Positions 16,020-24,899 of a stretch of 64,000 nt of DNA are shown here, in pieces. The stretch spans positions 1-64,000 of the forward strand of contig JAEZZQ010000042.1 of NCBI GenBank assembly GCA_023442465.1, read 5' to 3'. Source of the stretch: Bacillota bacterium. Its GTDB lineage: Bacteria > Bacillota > Clostridia > Lachnospirales > Lachnospiraceae. Under the pieces are notes generated by a model, which made no database searches, was not told the origin of the DNA, and worked only from the letters and a program-made list of their open reading frames with translations. A program made the translations under genes and the position numbers. Positions within the stretch are counted from its first letter, which is position 1, and every line of letters starts with the position of its first letter.

Positions 16020-17753
16020 TTAAGTCAGTGTCCAGTGCTGATTTTCCGTTTGCAGCCTGACCATATGACTGAAGATGCCTTTTTGGATTAACAACGCGTC
16101 GGGGCTGCCTTGTTCGGCGACGCGTCCTTCGGATAGTACGACGATTTTATCCGCTCCGGCAACGGTTCTCATTCTATGGGCGATAATGAGGACAGTTTTG
16201 CTTTTTATCAGTCTGGACAACGCTGTCTGGATGGAGGTTTCGTTTTCCACATCTAAAGAGGCTGTGGCTTCATCTAACAGAATAATGGGTGCATTTTTTA
16301 AAAATGCCCTTGCGATAGAGATGCGCTGACGTTCTCCGCCCGATAGTTCACAACCGTTTTCTCCGATGTCGGAGTGATACCCGTTAGGAAGCTTTAGGGC
16401 GAATTCGTCGCAGTTGGCGAGCTTTGCGGCTGCAAGCACTTCTTCGTCGGAGGCATCCTTTTTCCCGATACGGATATTTTCCATAATCGTATTATTGAAT
16501 AGGGTTACGTCTTGGAATACGATAGAAAACAGGGATAACAGCGTTTCCGGCTCTACCTTCGATATGTCCATGCCGCCGACTGTTATTCTTCCATTATCTG
16601 CATCCCAGAATCGGGAAGCCAATCTGGAAACGGTGGTTTTGCCGCCGCCGGAAGGACCGACTAAAGCGGTAACCTCACCTTGTCTGGCAGTAAAGGAAAC
16701 TCTGTTCAAAATAGTTTCTCCCGTGTTGTAAGCAAAGGATACGTTTTGAAATGCAATGTCATATCCATCATTGGTCAAACGGCCGATACCTTCCTGAACA
16801 GGATGGTCGAGAATCTCATTCATACGGGCGATGTTCGCACGGGTGGAAATGACAGCCGCCAGATTTTGCAATGCTCCCTGAAGGGGATCATATAGACGCG
16901 AAGCCACAAGCAGGAATAAGAAGAAGGTCATTACATCCAAAGTGCCGTTTATTAACAGCGCTGAGCCTGCGAGAGCTACGGTAGCTATGCCTAACTTCAA
17001 AATCAGCATAGCCGAGGTTACGAAGGCGGCAGTGACGAATTCATTGATTACAGCCCGCTTTTCCACTGCTTTGATTTTTTCATCCAGCCCGCTTAAATAA
17101 TATTCTTCCGCATTATTCGCCTTCAAATCCTGTACCGTCTCGAGACATTCCTGAATTCCGTCGGCGCAGGCCATTTTTGCGTCCATAGACTTTTGGCTCA
17201 GCCTTTCTTGAACCTTCGCAGAGAATGCTACGATTGCAAAGGAAAGAGGAGTGACCCAGAGTGCGGCAAGCGCCATGCGCCAGTCGAAGAAAAAGAGGCT
17301 GATACAAATGAGAACTGTCGATATCATGGAGCCGAACAGCTCAGGAATAAAGTGAGAAAACGCAGTTTCCAAAAAGGTACAGTCTGCCATAATGGTGCTG
17401 GTCAAATCGGCGAGATCCTTTTTGCCGAAGAAGGAAAGGGGAATCTTCCGCAGCTTTTCTGCCAGGGATATTCTGCGCACTCCGCTCTCCACATAGGTAG
17501 CGAGATAGGTGGTGTCGTAATGAAGTCTCGTGATTCCCAAAATGAGCAGCAGGCATAAAAGGCTGCCGATTCCGTAAAACAATGCCCGGTCGCCGGAAAC
17601 GCCTCCTCCAAGCAAATCTTCCACCAAATAATACAGAAGTCCGACAGGGAACATGAATGAGATATTTTGCAGGGTGCTGGCGAAAATTCCCTTGATTAAA
17701 TCTTTTGCACCCTGCTCGGACAGAGCGAATTTTCTTTGTAATTTTTTTACCAT
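16020..17753 (-). CDS. ABC transporter, fused membrane and ATPase domains (second of an exporter pair)
   Basis: A 577-residue half-transporter. Five to six membrane helices (about 20-300) precede the ATPase domain: Walker A GPSGGGKTT (about 363-371), signature LSGGERQR, Walker B IILLDEATASLD, H-loop IAHRM. AAAGGAGG lies 10 bases before the ATG at 17753, inside the 3' end of the upstream gene; a longer start at 17783 has no site. It follows its partner by 5 bases and probably forms a heterodimer with it. The pair resembles IrtAB/YbtPQ-like type IV transporters that sit beside MptD-type ECF genes in Clostridia, but direction and substrate are not known. Confidence 0.9.
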   Translation of the reverse strand: MVKKLQRKFALSEQGAKDLIKGIFASTLQNISFMFPVGLLYYLVEDLLGGGVSGDRALFYGIGSLLCLLLILGITRLHYDTTYLATYVESGVRRISLAEKLRKIPLSFFGKKDLADLTSTIMADCTFLETAFSHFIPELFGSMISTVLICISLFFFDWRMALAALWVTPLSFAIVAFSAKVQERLSQKSMDAKMACADGIQECLETVQDLKANNAEEYYLSGLDEKIKAVEKRAVINEFVTAAFVTSAMLILKLGIATVALAGSALLINGTLDVMTFFLFLLVASRLYDPLQGALQNLAAVISTRANIARMNEILDHPVQEGIGRLTNDGYDIAFQNVSFAYNTGETILNRVSFTARQGEVTALVGPSGGGKTTVSRLASRFWDADNGRITVGGMDISKVEPETLLSLFSIVFQDVTLFNNTIMENIRIGKKDASDEEVLAAAKLANCDEFALKLPNGYHSDIGENGCELSGGERQRISIARAFLKNAPIILLDEATASLDVENETSIQTALSRLIKSKTVLIIAHRMRTVAGADKIVVLSEGRVAEQGSPDALLIQKGIFSHMVRLQTENQHWTLT

Positions 17754-17758
17754 ATCCG

Positions 17759-19528
17759 TTATACCTCCTTTGCGACCTTCCACTGTATGGAGGTCTGATA
17801 GTCATTCCACATCTGCCGGAACAGACCGTCTGTCCGGGTAAGCTCTTTGCCGGGGCCGCTTTGGACGATATGTCCATCCTTGACAACAAAAATGCGGTCG
17901 GCATCCGCAATCGTGGAAAGGCGGTGAGCGATCATAATAACGGTACGCCCCTTTGCCAATGCGGAAAATGCTGCCTGAACACGGCTTTCGTTGTCGGGGT
18001 CGGCAAAGGCGGTAGCTTCGTCCAGCAGGATAATAGGAGAATCCTTAAGAAGAGTTCTGGCGATAGCGATACGCTGCTGTTCTCCGCCGGAGAGGTAAAT
18101 GCCCTTTGTGCCGATAACCGTATCTATCCCGTTGGGAAGCTTTTCAATGATATCCATACACTGTGCGTTTCGAAGAGCCGACATAACCTCTTCACGGGTA
18201 GCATCCGGTCTGCTCATCTTCACATTTTCCAGAATGGAAGCCTTGATGAGACGGCTGTTCTGAAAGACGAAGGATACCGTGTTCATTAATTCCTTTTTAT
18301 CGATGTCCTTTACATCCACTCCGCCAATCAATACTCTTCCGTTTTGAGGATCGAAGAAACGGCTGACGACATTGGCTAACGTAGTCTTGCCGCCTCCGGA
18401 TGGGCCTACGAAGGCCACGGTCTGCCCCGCCTCGATTTCTAAGGAGATATGTTCCAGAGCATTTTTGGTTCCGTCGTAGCTGTATGTAACGTCCTGAAGT
18501 TCCACCGAGTTAGAGGCAGGATGCATGGAAACGTTTGTGCGGGAGAGGGGCTGCATATCGAGTACGCTGTCGATTCGTCGTAAGGCATCGTCCACAATCA
18601 AGGCATTTTCACTTTGAAACATGATCTTAGTCAGGGTTATGGAGATGACTGGTGTGATGATGATGTAGAAAAGAAGATTCAAAAGAAATTCCTCCGTTAC
18701 ACCATTTCTTGTAAAAAGAAGCCCTGCCGCAATCAAAAAGGCGAATACACTGTTAATTGCGGTAGTATAGAAGAGCATAGGCAGTCTGCAGCTTTTGGTA
18801 TAAGCAGTGACCCATACGCTGTAGCGGTCGATGGAATCCTTAAAGCGTTTGAAGGAGAACACCGTCTGGCCGAAGGTCTTGACGACGGGAATGCCGCGGA
18901 CATATTCCACAGCTTCGTTGGACATGTCGCCCAGTGCATTCTGATATTCCGCCATTTTCTTCCGCATTCTGGAGCCGGTCATGCTCATCATGATTAAGAA
19001 GCCAAGCAGAACGGGCAGCAGGCTTAAAAGTCCAAGACGCCAGTCGAAGGCGACCAAAAGAACGAGGAGGCCTAAGGGAGTCGCAATTGCTCCTGCCTTG
19101 TCAGGGAGCTGATGGGCGAGATATGTCTCAGTGGCTCCGCTAGATTCGTTTACAATTTTTCTTAGTTTTCCGCTGCCGAAGCTTTCGGCAAAGCCCAGCG
19201 GCAGCTTGACAATATGGTGCATAGTTTCCGTACGAAGATTTGATGCTATGCGAAAGGCCGCCAGATGAGAGCACATTAGTCCGGAAATATAAATGCACAT
19301 GGACAAGACCGCGTATAATACAGCCATCCAACCATTATGGATAAGGTCTTCAGCCTGGGAAAAATCAGGCAGGACCGTCAGTACCTCTTTGATGATTTTC
19401 CAAAGATACCAAAACGGTACGAGTGCAATGAGTGCGCTCAATGCGGAAAGCACCCATGAAGAATAAGTGAGATAGCGGTAATTTCCGGCATATCCCATTA
19501 ATCGTGATAAATTCGATTGTTTTTTCAA
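17759..19528 (-). CDS. ABC transporter, fused membrane and ATPase domains (first of an exporter pair)
   Basis: A 589-residue half-transporter. The membrane domain is about 15-300, and the ATPase about 340-580: Walker A GPSGGGKTT, signature LSGGEQQR, Walker B IILLDEATAFADPDNE, H-loop IAHRL. The start is TTG at 19528 with AAGGAGG 7 bases upstream. The promoter region (TATAAT on the minus strand at 19556-19561) overlaps the 18-bp operator at 19565-19582, which recurs before the S component at 20306. It is therefore regulated with the ECF genes, presumably by the now truncated TetR at 19601. Confidence 0.9.
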   Translation of the reverse strand: MKKQSNLSRLMGYAGNYRYLTYSSWVLSALSALIALVPFWYLWKIIKEVLTVLPDFSQAEDLIHNGWMAVLYAVLSMCIYISGLMCSHLAAFRIASNLRTETMHHIVKLPLGFAESFGSGKLRKIVNESSGATETYLAHQLPDKAGAIATPLGLLVLLVAFDWRLGLLSLLPVLLGFLIMMSMTGSRMRKKMAEYQNALGDMSNEAVEYVRGIPVVKTFGQTVFSFKRFKDSIDRYSVWVTAYTKSCRLPMLFYTTAINSVFAFLIAAGLLFTRNGVTEEFLLNLLFYIIITPVISITLTKIMFQSENALIVDDALRRIDSVLDMQPLSRTNVSMHPASNSVELQDVTYSYDGTKNALEHISLEIEAGQTVAFVGPSGGGKTTLANVVSRFFDPQNGRVLIGGVDVKDIDKKELMNTVSFVFQNSRLIKASILENVKMSRPDATREEVMSALRNAQCMDIIEKLPNGIDTVIGTKGIYLSGGEQQRIAIARTLLKDSPIILLDEATAFADPDNESRVQAAFSALAKGRTVIMIAHRLSTIADADRIFVVKDGHIVQSGPGKELTRTDGLFRQMWNDYQTSIQWKVAKEV

Positions 19529-19564
19529 ATCGATACCTCCTTTTAAATATTGTTGATTATATAA

Positions 19565-19582
19565 TTAGTCACAACTAACTAA
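19565..19582. promoter_or_regulatory. 18-bp operator, site 1
   Basis: TTAGTCACAACTAACTAA. It matches site 2 at 20270-20287 in 13 fixed positions plus conservative ones (TTAGTYAYAWCTAACTAA). It lies next to the -10 box of the minus-strand ABC operon. The binding protein is probably the neighbouring TetR (19601-19928), whose DNA-binding part is missing here. Confidence 0.7.
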
Positions 19583-19600
19583 AGAGCAAAAAAAGGGAGA

Positions 19601-19928
19601 TTAAAACCCCATGATTTTGATCCATCCTGCCGTCTGGAATTCCCGAAGCTCGTTGATATATTCCTTGGCCTGTTCTTTTGACATGTTGTGAACGACTACC
19701 TCGAAGAAGGCGGTGAACATTCCGCTGACCAGAATATGTTCTAGCTGCGGGTCGATATACCGGAGATTTTTCCCTTTGTCTCGCATAACGGTAATGAAGT
19801 CATGGGTGGCTTCCACTTCGATTTCCACCATTTCATGTATGAAATGTTCATATTTCGTACCCTCAGAATGGCTGATAATTAGCTGAAATGCCTCTAGGTG
19901 GTCATAAATATAGTCAGTAATCCAAAGC
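19601..19928 (-). pseudogene. TetR regulator, C-terminal domain only
   Basis: The minus strand encodes a TetR ligand-domain tail: DYIYDHLEAFQLIISHSEGT, then FVEVEATHDF-like acidic helices, ending ELREFQTAGWIKIMGF. The helix-turn-helix half (about 85 residues) is absent. Upstream of about 19930 the minus frame runs antisense through the HMA coding sequence and makes no TetR sense. The loss is best explained by one deletion joining the middle of this gene to the middle of the divergent HMA gene. It is unlikely to bind DNA. Confidence 0.75.
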
Positions 19929-20132
19929 ATCCTAAACGACGCGGTAAGAGGAGCTTTTCCTGTAAAAAAAATTACTTCCTCCCATGGAAAAGGACGTATG
20001 GTCATTCTCGCCGAGCAGGATATTGATGAAGAGAAGCTGAAAAGCGTGATAGAGAATACCGGCTATCAGGCAGTAGCTGTCGATAAGGCTCCTTATGAGA
20101 AAAAAGGGATTTTTTCTGCGTTACGCAAGTAA
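19929..20132 (+). pseudogene. HMA-type metal-binding protein, N-terminus missing
   Basis: An open frame from about 19932 reads LNDAVRGAFPVKKITSSHGK, continues with GRMVILAEQDIDEEKLKSVI, and ends KKGIFSALRK at 20132. This fits the C-terminal two thirds of a small heavy-metal-associated (copper-chaperone-like) protein. The first beta strand and the MxCxxC metal loop are lost at the junction with the truncated TetR. The first in-frame ATG (19998) has no ribosome site. Confidence 0.65.
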
Positions 20133-20269
20133 CGATTATGCTCCACTTAGACACTTTATGTCTTTTTGGATTGCTCGCGGCCTTTTGGGGCAGAGAAAGT
20201 GCGGGCAGGGTGATATACTCGCTTCATGAAAGGCTTGGCTTCGGCAAGGCCTTTCAAATAAACCTGTGG

Positions 20270-20287
20270 TTAGTTATATCTAACTAA
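20270..20287. promoter_or_regulatory. 18-bp operator, site 2
   Basis: TTAGTTATATCTAACTAA, an inverted repeat of TTAGTTA and TAACTAA around four bases. It ends 18 bases before the S-component start and shares its consensus with site 1 at 19565-19582. Confidence 0.7.
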
Positions 20288-20305
20288 ATGAGGAGGAATT
20301 AATTT

Positions 20306-20668
20306 ATGAAGCAGAAGATACAAGCAAAGGATTTAATTAATGTCGGAATTTTTACGGCAATTATGTTTGTCGTTACTATGGCGGCAGCCATGCTTGGCTA
20401 TATTCCTGTTTTTATCCCGCTTTTATCCGTGCTGATAGGAGGCGGAAGCGGCGGTGCGATGAACGTAATAAAGCCGGTGCTTACCGCGGTTCCTCTTCTC
20501 TTATTTTTGTGTTCGGGAAAGTGGAAAGCGGCAGTCGTTTATACGACGGTATATACATTCGCTTTTGCAGGAGAAATATTTTTAGTTCCCGTGACCACCG
20601 GCTTTGTGAACTTTATCGTTATAGCCTGCTGCGGTATGTTTGCCCTGCTTTTTGAAAAAGTGACGTAG
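20306..20668 (+). pseudogene. Fused remnant of ECF S component (MptD-like) and T component
   Basis: A 120-residue frame. The first 43 residues, MKQKIQAKDLINVGIFTAIM and the following VTMAAAMLGYIPVFIPLL, are the start of an MptD-family ECF substrate-binding component (usually about 200 residues). After a GGGSGG joint near 20445-20460 the sequence becomes VIKPVLTAVPLLLFLCSGKW, TTVYTFAFAGEIFLVPVTTG and FVNFIVIACCGMF, which looks like the N-terminal third of an EcfT transmembrane protein. It then ends abruptly. GAGGAGG lies upstream of the ATG. The protein cannot be a complete S or T component. Confidence 0.65.
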
Positions 20669-20881
20669 TATTGCGTCTATGCTACGCACAAAATCTTCGG
20701 ACTTTGAAGGAGTATGAATTGTTTGTGCCGCAGCACGGCATGTTTACAAGACTGAAAGAAAAGCGCTTTCAACTATTGATTCCCCGTCTGTCAAAGCGGA
20801 CATGGAGTATAAGGTTGAAAGAAATGCATTTTCACCCTCATTGATGTGTATGCCAGCTAAAGCGGGCAGATGGGAGCAGAA
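20669..20881 (+). other. Intergenic remnant in the deletion-scarred locus
   Basis: No intact gene. A plus frame near 20710-20840 reads KEYELFVPQHGMFTRLKEKR before stopping. It resembles nothing I can name but may be leftover coding DNA from the lost T component. No terminator or promoter was recognised. Confidence 0.4.
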
Positions 20882-21652
20882 ATGATAGAATTTAAAGATA
20901 TCCGGTTTTGCTATGCAAGTGAAAACAGTACTTCCGGGTTAAAACGAATCAATTTACATATAAGGAAAGGGGAGGAGGTACTGAAACGCGTTGCGCAGAC
21001 TGCAGACAAACTTTCCCTTGAGCCGCTGTTAGACAGGAGTATTTTTAAGCTTTCCGGCGGAGAAAAACAGAAAATCGCCTGCGGCTGTGTCAGCGCATTG
21101 GGACCGGATATCATCGTGCTGGATGAACCCACCTCCAATCTGGATATGAGAAGCGTCAATGACCTTCAGAGCATTATTGCCGGATGGAAGGCGGAGGGAA
21201 AGACGATACTGATTGCCGAGCACCGCCTTTATTTTATGCATGGAATCGCAGACAGGGTGCTGTATATGAAAGACGGTGAAATCCGTGAAGAATATACAGG
21301 AGAAGAATTCTATAAAATGCCGTCTTCTTTCTTTCGTGAGAGGGGACTTAGGAGTTCTGCGCTTACCAAGCTGAAAGGTTGCGGTACATGTGCTGATTTG
21401 GAGAGGAAATGGCTGACTGTTAAAAAAGTTCAGTTTTCTTATTCCGGGAAGGAACGGCTTTTAGATATCCCCTCTGCCCGACTGCCTGAAAATGGAGTGA
21501 TTGCCGTAATCGGTCACAACGGGGCAGGCAAAACTACCTTTTTATCCGGTGGACCGGTGGGCGTAAGAGACGCTTATATTGGGGATTCCTTTTTTCCTTT
21601 CTCCAAACGATGTTTACGGCTATGCCTATTATGGGGGCGGCTTTCTTTCTAG
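20882..21652 (+). pseudogene. ECF transporter double ATPase with two internal deletions
   Basis: The frame starts MIEFKDIRFCYASENSTSGL but passes directly from LHIRKGEE to VLKRVAQTADKL near 20975, so Walker A and the Q-loop of the first ATPase are missing. Its signature LSGGEKQK, Walker B IIVLDEPTSNLD and H-loop IAEHR remain. A second ATPase domain begins (VKKVQFSYSGKERLLDIP) and reaches its Walker A GHNGAGKTT at about 21514-21538. The frame then leaves the family near 21545 and reads into the neighbouring exporter in the wrong frame. Not functional as an EcfA protein. Confidence 0.75.
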
Positions 21653-23280
21653 AACTTATGATCAAGGATAGCCGGGGTGAAACAGAATTATCGCCTGTTC
21701 TGGCGCTGTGGGCGCTTGTATTTATGATTGCAGCCATTTTGGGGCGTTTCTTATTTTCCTATTTGAGGGCGACCTTTCAGGAGAGTATCGCATATGAAAA
21801 AACGGCAGAAGAGCGTATTCGTATCGGCGATATTTTAAAGCGGGTATCCCTGGGCTTTTTCGATAAGAATAATACGGGAGAAATCAGCGGGGCGGTCACC
21901 ACCGATTTGTCTGTTTTTGAGATGTATGCCATGAAGATGACGGATACCTTGGTGGGAGCGTACATTCATGCTGCCGCAATGATTGCATGTCTTGTCTTCT
22001 TCTGCTGGCAGGCAGCACTCATTTGCATTTTTGGAATTGCGGGCTCCGGCTTCTTTTTGTACCTGCTCAGTAAAGGAAGCCATAAGAATGCCATAGTACA
22101 TCAGAAAGCGCAGAACGAGCTGATTACAGCGGTGATCGAATATATCAGGGGAATTGCCGTGGTCAAAGCGTATGGGCAGGAGGGGGTGGCGGTACAGGGC
22201 ATCCGGGATGCGTACTGTTCCCATAGAAAAATAAATGTTAAAATCGAACTGGATTATGTGGGCTGCAATGCAATGCATCAACTATGCTTAAAGCTTGCCT
22301 CTGCCGCTGTCGTATTGGTAACGGCCTTAATGACTGTAAACGGCTCCTTGTCGCTGCCTGTTTTTCTTATGATGGCTATTTTTTCCTTCGAATTGTTCTC
22401 CCAGGTAGAACAGGTTAATAATGCGGCGCATACCATGGAGCTTATGGAGACGGCAATGAATAAAATCGAAGAGATTGAAAAAGCCCGCTTTATAGACGAG
22501 GATTCTGTTCATAAGCCGCTTATTGATTTTTCGGTGGGGTTTGCAGGAGTTTCCTTCGGATACGATAAGAGGAAGGTATTGGATAATATCTCATTTGAAA
22601 TCCCTCAGGGTACCACTACGGCTATCGTAGGTCCGTCCGGCTCCGGCAAGACTACCGTCTGTAACCTTCTGGCCCGGTTTTACGATGTGAACGAAGGCCG
22701 TATCTGCCTTGGAGAAACAGATATCCGGGAGTTAACTTGCGACAGCCTGCTCAGCAACATCAGTATGGTATTCCAAAATGTTTATTTGTTTCACGATACG
22801 GTATTAAATAATATCCGCTTCGGAAAGCCGGAGGCATCTATGGAGGAAATTATTACGGCAGCAAAAAAAGCATGCTGCCACGATTTTATCGAAAAGCTGC
22901 CGGATGGGTATCATACGGTGGTTGGAGAAGGCGGTTCTTCCCTTTCCGGCGGAGAGAAGCAGCGCATTTCTCTCGCCAGAGCGATTTTAAAAGATGCGCC
23001 TGTTATTATTCTGGACGAAGCTACCGCCAGCGTGGACCCTGAAAACGAGCATTTGATCCAACGGGCGATTTCTGCCTTGTCCAAAGGCAAGACAATGATC
23101 GTTATTGCACATCGGCTTGCCACTATCGAGAACGCACAGCAGATACTTGTGCTGGACGAAGGGAAAATCATACAGAAAGGAACTCACGCGGAGCTAATCG
23201 CACAGGACGGGCTATATAAGCATTTTGTAGAGCTTAGAGAGAAAGCAGAAGGGTGGGTTACTGTTCACACAGTAGCTTAA
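21610..23280 (+). CDS. ABC transporter, fused membrane and ATPase domains, altered at both ends
   Basis: A 556-residue half-exporter. ATPase motifs are intact: Walker A GPSGSGKTT, signature LSGGEKQR, Walker B VIILDEATASVD, H-loop IAHRL. The in-frame sequence continues upstream of the ATG to about 21555 (GGRKRRLYWGFLFSFLQT), which looks like the authentic first membrane helix, so the true start was lost in a deletion fused to the ATPase pseudogene. No ribosome site precedes 21610. The last residues (WVTVHTVA) and the stop codon come from the palindromic repeat at 23257. It may be non-functional. Confidence 0.75.
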   Translation: MFTAMPIMGAAFFLELMIKDSRGETELSPVLALWALVFMIAAILGRFLFSYLRATFQESIAYEKTAEERIRIGDILKRVSLGFFDKNNTGEISGAVTTDLSVFEMYAMKMTDTLVGAYIHAAAMIACLVFFCWQAALICIFGIAGSGFFLYLLSKGSHKNAIVHQKAQNELITAVIEYIRGIAVVKAYGQEGVAVQGIRDAYCSHRKINVKIELDYVGCNAMHQLCLKLASAAVVLVTALMTVNGSLSLPVFLMMAIFSFELFSQVEQVNNAAHTMELMETAMNKIEEIEKARFIDEDSVHKPLIDFSVGFAGVSFGYDKRKVLDNISFEIPQGTTTAIVGPSGSGKTTVCNLLARFYDVNEGRICLGETDIRELTCDSLLSNISMVFQNVYLFHDTVLNNIRFGKPEASMEEIITAAKKACCHDFIEKLPDGYHTVVGEGGSSLSGGEKQRISLARAILKDAPVIILDEATASVDPENEHLIQRAISALSKGKTMIVIAHRLATIENAQQILVLDEGKIIQKGTHAELIAQDGLYKHFVELREKAEGWVTVHTVA

Positions 23281-23389
23281 CACTTGCTGTTAAGCTACGT
23301 AAGAACGTGATGCAAGAGATGATTTCTGCTTCGCAAAGCGAATTTAAATGCAGAAATCATACGTTACTGTGAACGGAGTGAACAGTAAC
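23257..23389 (+). repeat. Palindromic intergenic repeat, copy 2 (complete)
   Basis: A 133-bp element with 12-bp perfect terminal inverted repeats, GTTACTGTTCAC (23257-23268) and GTGAACAGTAAC (23378-23389). Internal inverted pairs are GTAGCTTAACA/TGTTAAGCTAC and ATGATTTCTGC/GCAGAAATCAT. Its left end lies inside the reading frame of the ABC exporter and provides that gene's last eight codons and TAA. No coding capacity of its own, so it is MITE- or REP-like. Confidence 0.9.
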
Positions 23390-23479
23390 AAGGGTGGAAG
23401 CTGGCGTAATTGTAAAAAAACACGGAAGGTATACTTTTTATAAGAAATCAGTTATAATTAAAAAAGCTTTTTGGATTGA

Positions 23480-23506
23480 GCCTCCGAGTGTAAACGGAGG
23501 CTTTAT
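23480..23506 (+). terminator. Weak terminator-like hairpin
   Basis: GCCTCCG (23480-23486) pairs with CGGAGGC (23495-23501), then TTTAT. It lies in the gap between repeat copy 2 and the ACT gene. A 60-codon frame around it (23394-23576) shows no recognisable family and is probably not a gene. Confidence 0.5.
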
Positions 23507-23606
23507 CGTATATGTAAAGGCGAAAAATAAAGAAGCGGCAAGCGTTCGGTTATTTGGCAGAAATAAAAAGTTATAAAGGAAATAGAGAGCTGCGAAAGGA
23601 TAAGAT

Positions 23607-23981
23607 ATGGATATAAAAATAATTGACAGAGCGTTCAGTGTGTGTAAGCTGAAGAATATGAAAGAGATAAATTTCGAGGATGAATTTTATTTTCTGGGCA
23701 AGACCGACGAAGAACTGTCTTTGGTTTGCAGTACGCAGTTCGTGCCTCAGAATACAACAGAACGGGAAGATGGATGGAAAGCGTTTCGGATGGAAGGCGT
23801 TCTGGATTTTTCATTAATAGGAATTCTTTCGGAAATATCGGGAATTCTGGCCGGAGAAAAAATTGGAATCTTTGCAATATCCACTTATAATACGGACTAC
23901 ATATTGGTAAAAGAAGAAAACTTTGAAAAGGCGTTAAATGCTCTGAAGATGAAAGGGTACCATATAAAAGGGGAGCTTTGA
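23607..23981 (+). CDS. ACT-domain protein
   Basis: A 124-residue protein made of two ACT-like halves. The second half is clearest: WKAFRMEGVLDFSLIGILSE, ISGILAGEKIGIFAISTYNT and DYILVKEENFEKALNALKMK are the pattern of stand-alone ACT proteins related to the aspartate-kinase regulatory domain. GAAAGGA lies upstream of the ATG. It is followed at 33 bases by yaaA and probably co-transcribed. Such proteins may bind amino acids; no ligand can be assigned. Confidence 0.8.
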   Translation: MDIKIIDRAFSVCKLKNMKEINFEDEFYFLGKTDEELSLVCSTQFVPQNTTEREDGWKAFRMEGVLDFSLIGILSEISGILAGEKIGIFAISTYNTDYILVKEENFEKALNALKMKGYHIKGEL

Positions 23982-24013
23982 AAAACGGAAATTTCAATGA
24001 GAGGATTGCTCTT

Positions 24014-24799
24014 ATGAAAATTATTATTTCTCCTGCCAAAAAGATGAACGTAAGAGAGGATTTGCTTCCCTATGAAACCCTCCCATGCTTTTTGGAACAG
24101 GCCGAAACTTTGAAGGCTTATTTGAAAATATTGGATAGAAAAACGCTTCAGCAAATATGGAAATGCAACGATACCATCGCTGATTTGAATGAGAGGCGGC
24201 TTAAGGCGATGGACTTGACGAAATGTCTGACCCCTGCGGTGCTAAGTTACGAGGGGCTCCAATACCTTCACATGTCACCATCTGTCTTTGATGACGGGCA
24301 GTGGGAATATGTGAAAGAGCATTTATACATATTGTCCGGTTTTTACGGACTGCTTCGGGCGGCCGACGGAATCGTACCCTATCGGTTGGAGATGCAGGCG
24401 AAGATTAATATGAGACAAAACGGTGTTACCTATAATAATCTATATGATTTTTGGGGAGCGCTCATCGCCCGGAAGCTTGCCCGGGAAGAAAAACTCATTG
24501 TGAATCTTGCATCAAAGGAATACAGCAAAGCGGTGGAAGCGCATCTGCCGCCGGAGACAGCGTTTATCACCTGTCAGTTTGTTACTTACAGGGAGGATAA
24601 AAAAGGTGGAAGAAAGCTGGTGACCAAGGGAACCGAGGCGAAGATGGCCAGAGGGGAGATGGTGCGTTTTATGGCGGAAAGAAGCATAGAGGATGCGGAA
24701 GGTCTGAAAGCCTTTGACCGCCTTGGCTACTATTATGAGGAGGCGCTGTCAGACTCCGCTTCCTATGTGTTTATTAAGCAGCCTGATAAAACTATTTGA
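24014..24799 (+). CDS. yaaA: Peroxide stress protein YaaA (UPF0246)
   Basis: A 261-residue protein of normal family length starting MKIIISPAKKM, the diagnostic YaaA N-terminus. Further conserved parts are YLHMSPSVFDDGQWEYVKEH, LYILSGFYGLLRAADGIVPY, RLEMQ, and near the end ARGEMVRFMAE. E. coli YaaA lowers intracellular iron damage during peroxide stress and has a DNA-binding fold. The ATG at 24014 is preferred over an upstream in-frame TTG because of the conserved N-terminus. Useful context in an anaerobe that also carries rubrerythrin 3.5 kb away. Confidence 0.93.
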   Translation: MKIIISPAKKMNVREDLLPYETLPCFLEQAETLKAYLKILDRKTLQQIWKCNDTIADLNERRLKAMDLTKCLTPAVLSYEGLQYLHMSPSVFDDGQWEYVKEHLYILSGFYGLLRAADGIVPYRLEMQAKINMRQNGVTYNNLYDFWGALIARKLAREEKLIVNLASKEYSKAVEAHLPPETAFITCQFVTYREDKKGGRKLVTKGTEAKMARGEMVRFMAERSIEDAEGLKAFDRLGYYYEEALSDSASYVFIKQPDKTI

Positions 24800-24899
24800 A
24801 TAAACCTTTATTTTTTCGGGCAGAAAAAGTTGCGCATAAAAAGCAAAGCTATCCTATGATTGTATTGTAACAAACAATAAGGAAATGAGGGACGGAGAA

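Noticed and set aside
19929..20005. The minus-strand reading frame upstream of the TetR tail (from 20005) as the true N-terminus of that protein
   Set aside because: This part is antisense to HMA coding sequence, shows no helix-turn-helix, and has no ribosome site. It is read-through of a junction.
23394..23576. A 60-codon plus-strand frame after repeat copy 2
   Set aside because: It has no recognisable domain, crosses a terminator-like hairpin and has low-complexity Lys-rich composition. Probably not a gene.
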